This document shows positions 1 to 8,513 of a stretch of 64,000 nucleotides of DNA, piece after piece; the stretch's first letter is position 1; the number at the start of each line of letters is the position of its first letter. This DNA is from Pseudomarimonas salicorniae (lineage in GTDB: Bacteria > Pseudomonadota > Gammaproteobacteria > Xanthomonadales > Xanthomonadaceae). The notes beneath the pieces were generated by a model that was given only the letters and a program-made list of their open reading frames with translations, was not told the DNA's origin and made no database searches. The stretch is taken from contig NZ_JALNMH010000006.1 of the NCBI RefSeq assembly GCF_023156535.1, forward strand, positions 124,001-188,000. The letters are read 5' to 3'. The position numbers and the translations under genes were made by a program.

Positions 1-1519
1 CCGTGTTGGCGGATGCCTGGAAAACCAGCGTGCCCGTAGCTCTGAGGTATTCGATCACCACGAACGACGGGAGACCGCGGATGGACGCCGGAAGCCTCTC
101 GTCCTCAATCAGCGTTGTCACGGACCCCGACGCCACCAGCGCCAGGGTCGGCGGCGTCGGAACCGCCGTGATGGGCGCCAGGTTGACCGAGGTCAGGCCG
201 GGGGCGGAGGCCTGGACCTGCAAGTTGCTGGTCTGGGCATTCACGCTGCATCCGGAGAACGTGGCCACGCCCCCCACGGCAGCCACCGGGTTGGAGGAGC
301 AGGAAAGTGTGCCTGTGCCGCTGAGGTAGGTGAGGGTGACGCTTTGGGTTGCGGAGGTGACGGTCGCCCCGGAGGCGTCCTGAATCGCAATCCGTGGCTG
401 GGACGAGCAGGCCGATCCCAGCACGCACCCGGAGACCTCCTGAATGACACCGAGCTTCGTTGCTCTCGGCCCAGGGAGGATCACGATGTCTGCAGTCGAA
501 GAGACCGGAATCGTGTCCTTGGAGGTGGCCACCGTGAGGCCTGCCTTCGCGAGCGTGCCGGCCGCCGGGTTGGTCGCCGAAATACCGAGGGTGGCAGCGC
601 TGCCCGCGACCGTGCCGCCGGCGCCCACCGTCACCACCACCGTGTCCGTCGCCCCCGCCGCAACCGTGCCGGACAGGCTGGTCCCCGGGGCGAGGCCGGC
701 CCCGGCTGTGACATTCGTTGTGCCAACCGGAAAGCTGTAACCGGTCAGCTTCACGGTGATCGTGTCGCCCGCCGAGAGCGCCCGCGTCGAAGTAAAGGTC
801 ACCCCGACCGTGGCGGCCTGGCCCGCGGTCTGCGGGCTGGTCGAAATCGTGACGTTGCTGACCGCCGTGGCCGTGGCCGTCGAGTAAGCATTGGCGAGGA
901 TGGTCGCACCGTAATCGGTGGCAACGAGCAGGTCGTAGGAGCCCTCCGCGAGCGCGGGCGCGGTGACCAAAATTTCGGTGTCGGTCTTTGAACCGATGGT
1001 GGCAGCGTTCGAGGGGTTGCAGAGCGGCCCGAACAGCTCGTCCACCGTACAGGTGCCGAACTCAACCGAATAGGCGGTCGCGAGGTTGCTGCCCTGGATG
1101 GTCAGCGTCTCACCCCCCGCTGGTGAACCGATGGCGGGAGAGACCCCGCTCAGGGCAGGCGGATCGACATAGGTGAATGCGGCGGTCTTGGTGGCGACGC
1201 CCCCGGTGAGGGTGACGACCACGTCTACCGTGCCCGCCGGGTGCGCCGGCGTCACGACCCCGATCTGGGTGCCGGGCTCGGCGATGGTCAGCAGCTCGAA
1301 TGACTGGACCTCCACCCCGCCGAACGTGACGCTGAGGATGTCACTCTGCTGCGGTCCGAACTCGGAACCGTTGATCGTGACGAAGTTGCCTCCCACGGTC
1401 GAGCCGCTGGCAGGGTCAAGGAAGTCGATGGACGGCGCAGCCACGCTGGTCTGCATGCTGGCAAGCAACAGCAGTGCGCAGGATGCGATCACCGCCAAGG
1501 CGCGACGCCACGCAGGCAT
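1..1519 (-). CDS. secreted IPT/TIG and Ig-like domain protein (3' end outside window)
   Basis: The minus-strand frame starting at ATG 1519 stays open to the left edge, about 506 codons with no stop seen, so the C-terminus is missing. It opens with a clear Sec signal peptide (MPAWRRALAVIASC, then a Leu-rich core and an SVAA cleavage region). Two IPT/TIG-like modules follow: one around residues 30-100 beginning IDFLDPASGSTVGG, and a second near 105-190 beginning LSGVSPAIGSPAGGE. After them come Thr/Val/Gly-rich Ig-like beta-sandwich repeats. Such proteins are exported and act in adhesion or as stalks; no catalytic motif is seen. An in-frame ATG at 1609 would add 30 residues before the signal peptide, which makes 1519 the better start. 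Neither start has a strong ribosome-binding site. Confidence 0.75.
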   Translation of the reverse strand, partial: MPAWRRALAVIASCALLLLASMQTSVAAPSIDFLDPASGSTVGGNFVTINGSEFGPQQSDILSVTFGGVEVQSFELLTIAEPGTQIGVVTPAHPAGTVDVVVTLTGGVATKTAAFTYVDPPALSGVSPAIGSPAGGETLTIQGSNLATAYSVEFGTCTVDELFGPLCNPSNAATIGSKTDTEILVTAPALAEGSYDLLVATDYGATILANAYSTATATAVSNVTISTSPQTAGQAATVGVTFTSTRALSAGDTITVKLTGYSFPVGTTNVTAGAGLAPGTSLSGTVAAGATDTVVVTVGAGGTVAGSAATLGISATNPAAGTLAKAGLTVATSKDTIPVSSTADIVILPGPRATKLGVIQEVSGCVLGSACSSQPRIAIQDASGATVTSATQSVTLTYLSGTGTLSCSSNPVAAVGGVATFSGCSVNAQTSNLQVQASAPGLTSVNLAPITAVPTPPTLALVASGSVTTLIEDERLPASIRGLPSFVVIEYLRATGTLVFQASANT

Positions 1520-2340
1520 CGCACGACGCGAGGGAGGCAGCGAGGTGCCGGGAAGCGGTTGAACGGAATATCGCGACCAGAAGCTGTGGCAATCCGCGCT
1601 TGTCTGCATGTCCCGCTTCCCTCGATTCGTTGTCCGTAAAGGCGACCATCCGCGGCTGCCAGGTGCGTGGGAGCGTAGCATCCAGAAGCGGACCGGAACT
1701 GACGAGTCGGTAGGGGATTCCACCCTGGCGGGCTGCGAGGGAGGGGGCCAAGGTTGGACGCGTTCTTCCCCTGTTTCGAGGGGTGGATTCCCGCCATCCC
1801 GTCAAGCGCTCAAGACGTATGCATGGGGCCCGTCCCGGATGCGCCGACCCGATGCCTCACAGCCCAGTCGGCACAACGAACGCGGGTCGCGCGTTCCCTG
1901 GTTCGCGATTCGACCGGTCAAGTGGCGCCGGAGGGCAGGCGGGTGCCGCCGGGGGACGCCGGGAGGGGCGCAGCCACCCAAGCCCCCTCACATCCATCCG
2001 CTTCAGCGAAATGCCCCATAGGGTGCGCCTAGGCGCACCGACGCCCCCCACACCCCCACCGAGCCGCCTCAACCCTCCCAGCTTCCAACTCCTCCCCTTG
2101 CGCGCCCGCAGGGCGCGGAGGGGGAGGCCGGGAGGGGGTGGCCCCCGCACACCTCAGTCCCTCAACGCTCCCCGACGCCCCCTCAGGGGATTCCCCATCC
2201 CCCACCCAGCGTGTAGATTCCCAACAAATCAGGCTACTAAGTCCGTTCTAGCCGACCATGCCCCAAGCGATGCTCCTCCCATCGCCAGCCCGTCGCCCCG
2301 CCCCGCCGCGTCGGTCGACGGCGCTGTTTGAAGGCTGCGC
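1520..2340. other. intergenic, palindrome-rich, no gene supported
   Basis: This 0.8-kb stretch has small open frames on both strands but none with a start signal, domain or plausible composition. It contains an 18-bp perfect palindrome (GGTGCGCCTAGGCGCACC, 2022-2039), related to one arm of the dispersed D-type repeat seen near 26.2 and 49.0 kb, and a GC-rich dispersed repeat at 2085-2142. Confidence 0.6.
2085..2142. repeat. GC-rich dispersed palindromic repeat, copy 1
   Basis: The sequence has a hairpin core GCGCCCGCAGGGCGC flanked by CTCCTCCCC on one side and GGGGGAGGCCGGGAGGGGG on the other. A nearly identical copy in the opposite orientation lies at 10213-10279, and a degenerate core is recognisable near 25082-25112. 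Confidence 0.7.
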
Positions 2341-4203
2341 ATGGCCACCCTGATCCCCTCCCGAAACCAGTGCCTGCCGCGGATGACCTCCGGCGAGCGG
2401 CGCACCGCGCTGCGGCTGGAGGAGCAGCTGGATGAGGACTACCTCGCCTGGTTCGACGTGCCCATCGGCCCCAAGCAGCGCCAGCCGGACTTCGTCGTCC
2501 TGCATCCCAACCGCGGCCTGCTGGTGCTCGAGGTCAAGGACTGGAAGCTCGACACCGTCGTCTCCATCGACAAGACCCGCGCCGTGCTGCGCACCGGGCG
2601 CGGCGACGTCACCGTGGTCAACCCGCTGCTGCAGGCCCGCGCCTACGCGCTGGAACTCAACACCGTGCTTCAGCGCGACCCGGCCCTGGTCTTTCCTGCC
2701 GGCCACCTCCTGCAGGGCAAGTCCATGGTGCCCTGGGGGCACGGCGTGGTGCTGGCCAATGTCACCCGCGCCCAGTTCGAGGCCCACGAACTGGGCCATG
2801 TGCTGCCCGAGCATCTGGTCCTGCTGCGCGATGACCTCGCCGAGAGCGTCGACCGCGAGGCCTTCGAGCAGCGCCTGTGGGACCTGTTCAATGCCCACAC
2901 CGGTCACCCGCTCAGCCTGCCGCAGATCGACCGCATCCGCTGGCACCTGTTTCCCGAAGTACGCGTCGTTTCACCGATGCAGCCCGACCTGTGGGCCGAC
3001 GACCAGAGCCAGAACGATACCGCCGCCATCGAGCAGACCCTGCCCGACCTGATCCGCGTGATGGACCTGCAGCAGGAGCAGCTGGCCCGCTCGCTGGGCG
3101 AGGGCCACCGCGTCATCCACGGCGTGGCCGGCTCCGGCAAGACGATGATCCTCGGCTACCGCTGCCTGCATCTGGCCCGCAGCCTGAGCCGGCCGATCCT
3201 CGTGCTCTGCTACAACGTCACCCTGGCCGCGCGGCTGGAACAGCTGATCGCCGCGCGTGGCCTGCAGGCCCAGGTCAGCATCCGCAACTTCCACGGCTGG
3301 TGCCACGACATGCTGCGCACCTACCGCCTGCCCAAGCCGGAGCAAGGGCGCGACAAGTCGGCCTTCTTCGAGGCCATGGTCGAGGCGGTGATCGCCGGCG
3401 TCGAAGGCAATGCGATTCCCCGCGGCCAGTACGGCGCCGTGCTGATCGACGAAGGCCACGACTTCGAACCGCGCTGGCTGCAGCTGATCACCCAGATGGT
3501 CGACCCCAGCACCAACTCCCTGCTGCTGCTCTACGACGATGCCCAAGCGATCTACGGCGGGCCCAAACGCCGGCGCTTCAGCTTCAAGAGCGTCGGCATC
3601 CAGGCCCAGGGCCGCACCACCATCCTGCGCCTCAACTACCGCAACACCTACGAGATCCTCGCCCTGGCCAAGGCCTTCGCCGGCGACCTGCTCGATGGCG
3701 ACGACGGCGACGACGACACGCCCCACGTCATCGCCCCGGAAAGCGCCGGCCGCCACGGCCCCGCGCCCCAGGTGATCGACTGCGACAGCCCGCAACACGA
3801 AGCCGAGCTGATCGCCAGCCAGGTCGCCGACCTCATCGCCAACGGCCACGACCCCAACCAGATCGGCGTCATCTGGCGCGACTACGCCCACGCCACCCGC
3901 ATCGAAAAGGCCCTGCGCCGGGCAGGCGTGCCTTTGCGCTGCGCCACCACCAGCCGCGACAAGAAGTCCCTGTTCCAGGGCCCACCCAGCGTCAAGCTGG
4001 TCAGCGCCCACTCCAGCAAGGGGCTGGAGTTCGAAAGCGTGTTTGTCTCCGGGCTCGGAAGGCAGACCAAGGCCGAAGAGGATCCGGTAACCGAGGCGCG
4101 GTTGATGTATGTGGCGATGACGCGGGCGATGACGCGGCTTTGGGTGCTGCGGGTGGGGGGAGGGGAGGGTGTTCGATCCGCCGCTGCGGAAAGTGCACTC
4201 TGA
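2341..4203 (+). CDS. NERD nuclease-domain / UvrD-like superfamily 1 helicase
   Basis: A 620-residue protein. The N-terminal third is a nuclease-related NERD domain of the PD-(D/E)xK type: Asp50 in QPDFVVLHPN, then Glu64-x-Lys66 in LVLEVKDW. The rest is a UvrD/Rep-type motor: Walker A GVAGSGKT (261-268), Walker B VLIDEGHDF (Asp370-Glu371), the LNYRNTYEI region, SAHSSKGLEFE and the C-terminal VAMTRAMTRLWVL motif. NERD-helicases act on DNA or RNA and recur in defence or plasmid-linked loci; the precise role is unknown. The last codons and the stop (4201-4203) lie inside the short TGACCCCTGTTTC repeat, so the natural C-terminus may have been replaced. A GAAGG stretch before ATG 2341 serves as a weak ribosome-binding site. 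It begins an island that also holds Hachiman. Confidence 0.85.
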   Translation: MATLIPSRNQCLPRMTSGERRTALRLEEQLDEDYLAWFDVPIGPKQRQPDFVVLHPNRGLLVLEVKDWKLDTVVSIDKTRAVLRTGRGDVTVVNPLLQARAYALELNTVLQRDPALVFPAGHLLQGKSMVPWGHGVVLANVTRAQFEAHELGHVLPEHLVLLRDDLAESVDREAFEQRLWDLFNAHTGHPLSLPQIDRIRWHLFPEVRVVSPMQPDLWADDQSQNDTAAIEQTLPDLIRVMDLQQEQLARSLGEGHRVIHGVAGSGKTMILGYRCLHLARSLSRPILVLCYNVTLAARLEQLIAARGLQAQVSIRNFHGWCHDMLRTYRLPKPEQGRDKSAFFEAMVEAVIAGVEGNAIPRGQYGAVLIDEGHDFEPRWLQLITQMVDPSTNSLLLLYDDAQAIYGGPKRRRFSFKSVGIQAQGRTTILRLNYRNTYEILALAKAFAGDLLDGDDGDDDTPHVIAPESAGRHGPAPQVIDCDSPQHEAELIASQVADLIANGHDPNQIGVIWRDYAHATRIEKALRRAGVPLRCATTSRDKKSLFQGPPSVKLVSAHSSKGLEFESVFVSGLGRQTKAEEDPVTEARLMYVAMTRAMTRLWVLRVGGGEGVRSAAAESAL

Positions 4204-4240
4204 CCCCTGTTTCGGCACTGTTCCGCAGACCCCTGTTCCG
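4189..4240 (+). repeat. TGACCCCTGTTTC short repeat, copy 1
   Basis: GCACTCTGACCCCTGTTTCG is followed by a second partial GACCCCTGTTCCG. Related copies lie at 5078-5096, 5296-5324, 6252-6330 and, inverted, at 14868-14890. This copy supplies the stop codon of the upstream helicase gene. Confidence 0.75.
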
Positions 4241-4321
4241 CAGTTGTGGTTTGTCACAATCGGACCTTTCCTCTGTCTACAGTCCAACTGGCAACATGCC
4301 CGCATAGGGATATGATGCAAG

Positions 4322-5041
4322 TTGTCGTTTGGAGAGTTCGGACGGATGATACTGGTGCGTTCGGGCGGATGGTTTGGGTGTGATGAGCCGCCTACTTATG
4401 AGGATTTTGACCAAGAACGCTTGGCGCTGCGATGTCGGGATCAAATCATGTCCAGAAAGCGAAACAACAAATCGAGAAGACGAAGCGCGTCTCACGTCCT
4501 TGTAGCAGCAACAGATTCAGTGAATACGAAAGAGCGAAAGAATCCCTTTGATCGATGGCATCTTATTCTTGCCGTTGCCGCCCTTGCAGTGGGAATTCCT
4601 TCAGGGTTTCCCGTCCTTAGAGAATTGTTCCCAACCCCTTGGGAGTCACACCGTGAGAGCGCACAAGAAGTCAACTCCCGCCTTTTCGAAACGAGCGTAG
4701 AAGCGCTGATCTTGATTGAACCGAGCAACGCGACTTACTTCTCGCGAGGTACCTTCGAGGCTTTCAGACGAGTCGCGGACGTCCAACTAGTTCCGATGGG
4801 ACTGCTCCGAGTTCATTCAGCAGAGGAAGTGGAGGAAGCGCGGAAGTCATTTCCTGGGTTTGGCCGCGCCGGCTCAGCGACCGAGAGCGCAGCAATAGAA
4901 GGATTGGTATTCGGCGGAGTCTCGCTGACAGAAAAGGGCAGAGCTGTGCGCGAGTACGTTCTGGCCAACCGACCTCTCAAGCCAGGAAGGCTCGTTCTCT
5001 CAGAGAACGGTCTCCGTCGCGAACAAGGGCCAGACCAGTGA
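4322..5041 (+). CDS. hypothetical protein with one membrane segment
   Basis: I do not recognise this protein. It is at most 239 residues from TTG 4322; in-frame ATGs at 4346 and 4448 are alternatives, and ATG 4448 (start MSRKRNNKSRRRS) gives a natural N-terminus for a membrane-anchored protein with a basic cytoplasmic tail. One hydrophobic segment, WHLILAVAALAVGIPSGFPV, lies at about residues 79-98 of the longest version. About 140 soluble residues follow, rich in Glu and Arg, with no known catalytic signature. Base composition is lower in GC than the flanking chromosome, matching the acquired segment that also contains the IS4 remnant and Hachiman. Only the reading frame and its coding-like composition support it. 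Confidence 0.5.
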   Translation: MSFGEFGRMILVRSGGWFGCDEPPTYEDFDQERLALRCRDQIMSRKRNNKSRRRSASHVLVAATDSVNTKERKNPFDRWHLILAVAALAVGIPSGFPVLRELFPTPWESHRESAQEVNSRLFETSVEALILIEPSNATYFSRGTFEAFRRVADVQLVPMGLLRVHSAEEVEEARKSFPGFGRAGSATESAAIEGLVFGGVSLTEKGRAVREYVLANRPLKPGRLVLSENGLRREQGPDQ

Positions 5042-5077
5042 GCGTTGTGAGTTTGCATCACGAGCGTGGCTAAGTGG

Positions 5078-5096
5078 TAAGTGCACTCTGACCCGA
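5078..5096 (+). repeat. TGACCCC short repeat, degenerate copy 2
   Basis: AAGTGCACTCTGACCC shares the left part of copy 1, then continues GAATGGCACTGACC, which looks like a rearranged second half. It sits between the unknown membrane protein and the transposase remnant. Confidence 0.55.
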
Positions 5097-5295
5097 ATGG
5101 CACTGACCTAGGGGCTAAGTGATTGAATAAACTGAAGCGTCTACCTCCTACGTAGGCCGCTTGACCCAGCATTCGCCATGGCAGGCGACGAAGGTTTCAG
5201 CCATTCCTCGCCTCGAATGGCGAGGGATCGCTACGGTCGCGACGAAGTGGACGGAATGCAAGGTGTTGAAGTTCAAAGGAACTGGTCGCTAAGTC

Positions 5296-5324
5296 AGTGC
5301 CATTCCACACTGACCCCTGTTTCC
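5296..5324 (+). repeat. TGACCCCTGTTTC short repeat, copy 3, at IS remnant boundary
   Basis: GTGCCATTCCACACTGACCC followed by CTGTTTCC directly abuts the first recognisable transposase codons (about 5313-5330), so it marks the 5' boundary of the truncated IS4-type gene. Confidence 0.7.
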
Positions 5325-6254
5325 AACCAGGCAGCCTTCCCGCAGCCTCGCACGCAGAAGCCCGGGCTCGGCTTTCCGCAGTGTCGCCTCCTTGCCCTGA
5401 TGTGCCTGTCGAGCGGCGCCGTGCTTGATACTGCCACGGGCGCTACCCAAGGAAATGGCAGCGACGAAAACAGCCTGCTGAGATCTCTGCTCGACCACTT
5501 GGAGGCCGGCGACATTCTGCTTGGCGATGCATTCTTCTCGACGTGCTTCCTACTCGCCGACCTCAAGGGTCGCGGCATCGCCGGAGTTTTCGAGCAGTTT
5601 GGTGCACGGCGACGGAGCACAGACTTCCGCCGAGGCCGACGACTGGGTGAGCGAGACCATGTGATCGAACTGCGAAAGCCACCCAAACGCCCTGACTGGA
5701 TGACCCAGTCACAGTAAGACGCTGCCCCGGATATGCTCCTGGTTCGCGAACTTCGCACTGGTGGCAAGCTTCCCGTCACCACCATGCTGTGTCCGCGCCA
5801 AGCGCCCAAGCACGATCTCAAGGCGCTGTATCGCCAGCGTTGGCAAGCGGAACTGGACCTTCGCTGCATCAAGACCACCTTGGGCATGGAGACGCTGAGC
5901 TGTCGCACGCCGGAGATGGCGATGAAAGAGCTGCGCGTCTACCTGATTGCCTACAACCTCGTCCGAGGCCTCATGCTGCGTGCTGCGCTCCACGCTGAGA
6001 TCGCGCCGAGAAGCTTGAGCTTCAAGCACACCGTTCAACTCTGGCTCGCCTGGCGAGGTACTCATCGCCGAATGATCAGCAACGAGGTCGAGCTGTTGGC
6101 GCTGGTGGCGCAGCGACGCGTGGGTCGAAGACCCGGGAGAACTGAACCTCGAGCGGTCAAGCGGCGACCCAAAGCCTACCGCCTAATGACGCAGCCCCGC
6201 GCTGCAGCGCGCGAACAGGTGCGCAGATACGGGCACCCTCAGTGGGTTAAGTAA
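5313..6254 (+). pseudogene. IS4-family DDE transposase, 5'-truncated, with internal stop
   Basis: The frame from about 5313 encodes the middle and C-terminal part of an IS4-family transposase. The second catalytic region is present (ILLGDAFFSTCFLLADL) and the YREK signature is intact in LYRQRWQAELDLRCIKTTLG (Y, R, E, K at the canonical spacing). The usual N-terminal portion, including the first catalytic Asp, is absent. An in-frame TAA at 5715-5717 splits the gene: upstream ends DWMTQSQ and the same frame resumes DAAPDMLLVREL, where relatives have a continuous stretch, consistent with a single-base nonsense change. The C-terminus ends naturally at 6254. Short repeats lie immediately at both ends. 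The element cannot encode its own active transposase. Confidence 0.85.
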
Positions 6255-6330
6255 GTTCCATTCCACTCTGACCCCTGTTTCGGACCCCTGTTTCGTGCCA
6301 TTCCACTATGACACCTGTTTCGCTGGAAGA
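6252..6330 (+). repeat. TGACCCCTGTTTC short repeat, double copy 4
   Basis: Two direct units in tandem, CATTCCACTCTGACCCCTGT then a variant with CACTATGACACCTGTTTCG, separated by an extra GGACCCCTGTTTCG. It borders the 3' end of the IS4-type remnant, in the same orientation as copy 3 at its 5' end. Confidence 0.7.
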
Positions 6331-6419
6331 GTGGCCATCCAGAGCAGTCATGTGTGCAAAGTCCACTCCGTCCCCAGCTTCTCCTAACCCCTTCTTCTCC
6401 CAGCTACTCTCCTGCTCAT

Positions 6420-8510
6420 CTATGTCCCTTGCCCAAGTTCAAGAGCCGACAACACCCACTGGCGTTCGAAAGGGGTCAGCTCGGCTGATCGGCTGCGCGC
6501 AAGTTCGGCAAGTTTGGCCGTCAGCTCAATCTTCGTCTCGCCACCATGAAATCGCTCCGAAACCTGAATAGGTATCCCTTCTTCGTCAAGATCCTTCAAC
6601 GCCTCGGCCTTGAACCAGCGGCTCATCTCAACGATGAACAAGCTGTAGTCGGCGTGCCCACCAGAGCCCCGTACAAACGCTTGTACCAATGCGAACCATT
6701 GGGGTAACCCGTACTCGCACGCGCGAAGGAAGCGAAAGACGTGGTCGTATGCATCCGCCGTACCTCGGTAGGTGGCGTCATACTTCGTAAGAAATGCCTG
6801 CATGCTGGGCGCTTGGCGCAGGGCATTGATCTGATATGTCAGCATCTTGTCGGTGAAGGCACCGAACTCACTTGCCCGCCGAACCCCGCATATCAAACTG
6901 ACAACCGCGGCGATCTGTTCATAGCGGGGGAATCCTGTCCATTGAAGTGAGGCAGACTGGGACTTTTCTACGGCGCTCTTGAGAATGGCTGCATTCTCAA
7001 GGCCCACAGACGCTGCCAAACGCACATCCTCACCCTCCAGGCCAAGCGTTGCCTTGATCGCCGTTACGCGTGTGTCGGGCGACCTGCGCGTCGGCTGGTC
7101 GTCGAGTTGCACTACGTAGTCCAGCGGCGCAGTGTCTTCGTCGGCAAACAGTGTTGGTGCAACCTCCATCTCTTCCTGATCGGGCGCTTCATTGAAGAGG
7201 TAGACGCGGCCAACATGGTGTTGACCCAAACGGCCAGCGCGACCCTTGATGTTGGAGTACGTGAAGAAATCGTAGGGCGCCTTGTTGATGTCCTTGTCGT
7301 AGATGAAGACTGTCTTCGCGGCGGTGTTGACGCCTTCAATCAGGGTCGATGTGCAGAAGAGTACGGGCAAGGTTCCTTCGTTAAACAGTCTAACCATGTG
7401 TGAGGCGATGGCGCGAGGTAGTCGCCCATGATGCACGCCGAAACCGTATCGAACTGAGTTCACCACCGACCACTTTTCTCCAACGTTTGCCCTCAGCCAT
7501 TCAGCGAACGGCGAGGCCGTATCGGAGACGGCCATCTCTTCAGCAGCTCGCGACGCCATGCGGTTCGCTCGATCGGGTGACGATAGGAACACCAAGGCGG
7601 GCCAATTGGCTTCTTCACCGACCTCTTCAAGCAGTCTGGCTTCCTTCTCTGCAACCTTGCGCAAGTCGTAGGTGTCGACGGCAACGGTCGAGAACCGCGT
7701 ACGCAAGAACTCAAACTTCCAGCGGCCGCCCTGGTCAAAGCGAACGCCGTCAATGTTGGGTCCAAGAAAGAAAAACTGTTTAGAACGGTTCAGAAGTTTG
7801 TAGACGGCCGCATTCAGCGTGACGCTTCTTTCATCCTTGCGTGTCGGATCGAGCTTGTAGAACTCATCGACCACCGTGAGGTCAAGCGTTCCAAGGTCCG
7901 TTCGGTGAATCAGGCGCTCTTGGGTGCCCAAGAAGATCGTCGGTGTGTCCTCATCGGCCGAATCCGACGGGTGCATGACAACGGCAAATCGATCTGGAAA
8001 GCGACGACGCAGGCGGCGGCGAAACTCATCGAGCAGGGCGATAGTTGGAAGTACTATCGCAACGCGGCGGTACTTGCTCGACGCCAATAGCGCATCGATA
8101 AGCAAACTCTTGCCGAAGCTTGTGGGGGCGCTCAGGATCAAATTCCGGCCGGCAAGCAAGTCGTTGAGAGCCTCGACCTGCTCGCGATGCAGTGTTACTC
8201 CGTCTAATTCGGGGAGCGTGACGGATTCCGCCAATAGCACATCAGCTTCTGTCGCAGCCTCCTTGTCGATGTAGTTCCAAAGTCCAGACAATCTGGCCAG
8301 TGCGCTTAGTGGTTCTCTATACGAGGCAAGCTCAGGTCGCTTTGGAACAATTTCGGCGAGCCGCGGAATGACTTCAAGCGTCTCGGGCGTATTGAAGGCA
8401 TCAGTATGGAAAGCGTGAGAAGCTTCTTGGAGCAGCTCGAAGATGCGCGCCTTTAGCGCTGGGCCGCTCAGTTCAGCAATCTGCGTCCATTCATCGCGCG
8501 TGATGTTCAT
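6420..8510 (-). CDS. hamB: Hachiman defence system helicase HamB
   Basis: A 696-residue superfamily 2 helicase with motif I SAPTSFGKS (127-135), a motif II variant VVDEFYK (DEFY at 215-218), a STLIEGVN motif (388-395) and motif VI NIKGRAGRLGQ (420-430), i.e. the Ski2-like arrangement found in HamB. The C-terminal 250 residues are a helical region without a recognised motif. The gene starts 3 bp after the hamA stop, so the two are co-translated. In Hachiman, HamB is a DNA-sensing helicase that holds HamA in check and releases it when damaged or phage DNA is detected. GC content is clearly lower than in the flanking chromosomal genes, which points to horizontal acquisition. The operon context with a DUF1837 protein makes the assignment firm. 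Confidence 0.9.
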   Translation of the reverse strand: MNITRDEWTQIAELSGPALKARIFELLQEASHAFHTDAFNTPETLEVIPRLAEIVPKRPELASYREPLSALARLSGLWNYIDKEAATEADVLLAESVTLPELDGVTLHREQVEALNDLLAGRNLILSAPTSFGKSLLIDALLASSKYRRVAIVLPTIALLDEFRRRLRRRFPDRFAVVMHPSDSADEDTPTIFLGTQERLIHRTDLGTLDLTVVDEFYKLDPTRKDERSVTLNAAVYKLLNRSKQFFFLGPNIDGVRFDQGGRWKFEFLRTRFSTVAVDTYDLRKVAEKEARLLEEVGEEANWPALVFLSSPDRANRMASRAAEEMAVSDTASPFAEWLRANVGEKWSVVNSVRYGFGVHHGRLPRAIASHMVRLFNEGTLPVLFCTSTLIEGVNTAAKTVFIYDKDINKAPYDFFTYSNIKGRAGRLGQHHVGRVYLFNEAPDQEEMEVAPTLFADEDTAPLDYVVQLDDQPTRRSPDTRVTAIKATLGLEGEDVRLAASVGLENAAILKSAVEKSQSASLQWTGFPRYEQIAAVVSLICGVRRASEFGAFTDKMLTYQINALRQAPSMQAFLTKYDATYRGTADAYDHVFRFLRACEYGLPQWFALVQAFVRGSGGHADYSLFIVEMSRWFKAEALKDLDEEGIPIQVSERFHGGETKIELTAKLAELARSRSAELTPFERQWVLSALELGQGT

Positions 8511-8513
8511 TTC

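Noticed and set aside
1783-2331. 182-codon open frame in the first intergenic region
   Set aside because: Pro/Arg-rich, spans two palindromic repeats, lacks a ribosome-binding site and any domain.
5178-5312. Upstream extension of the transposase from ATG 5178
   Set aside because: These codons have no similarity to IS4 transposases and precede the short repeat that marks the truncation point.
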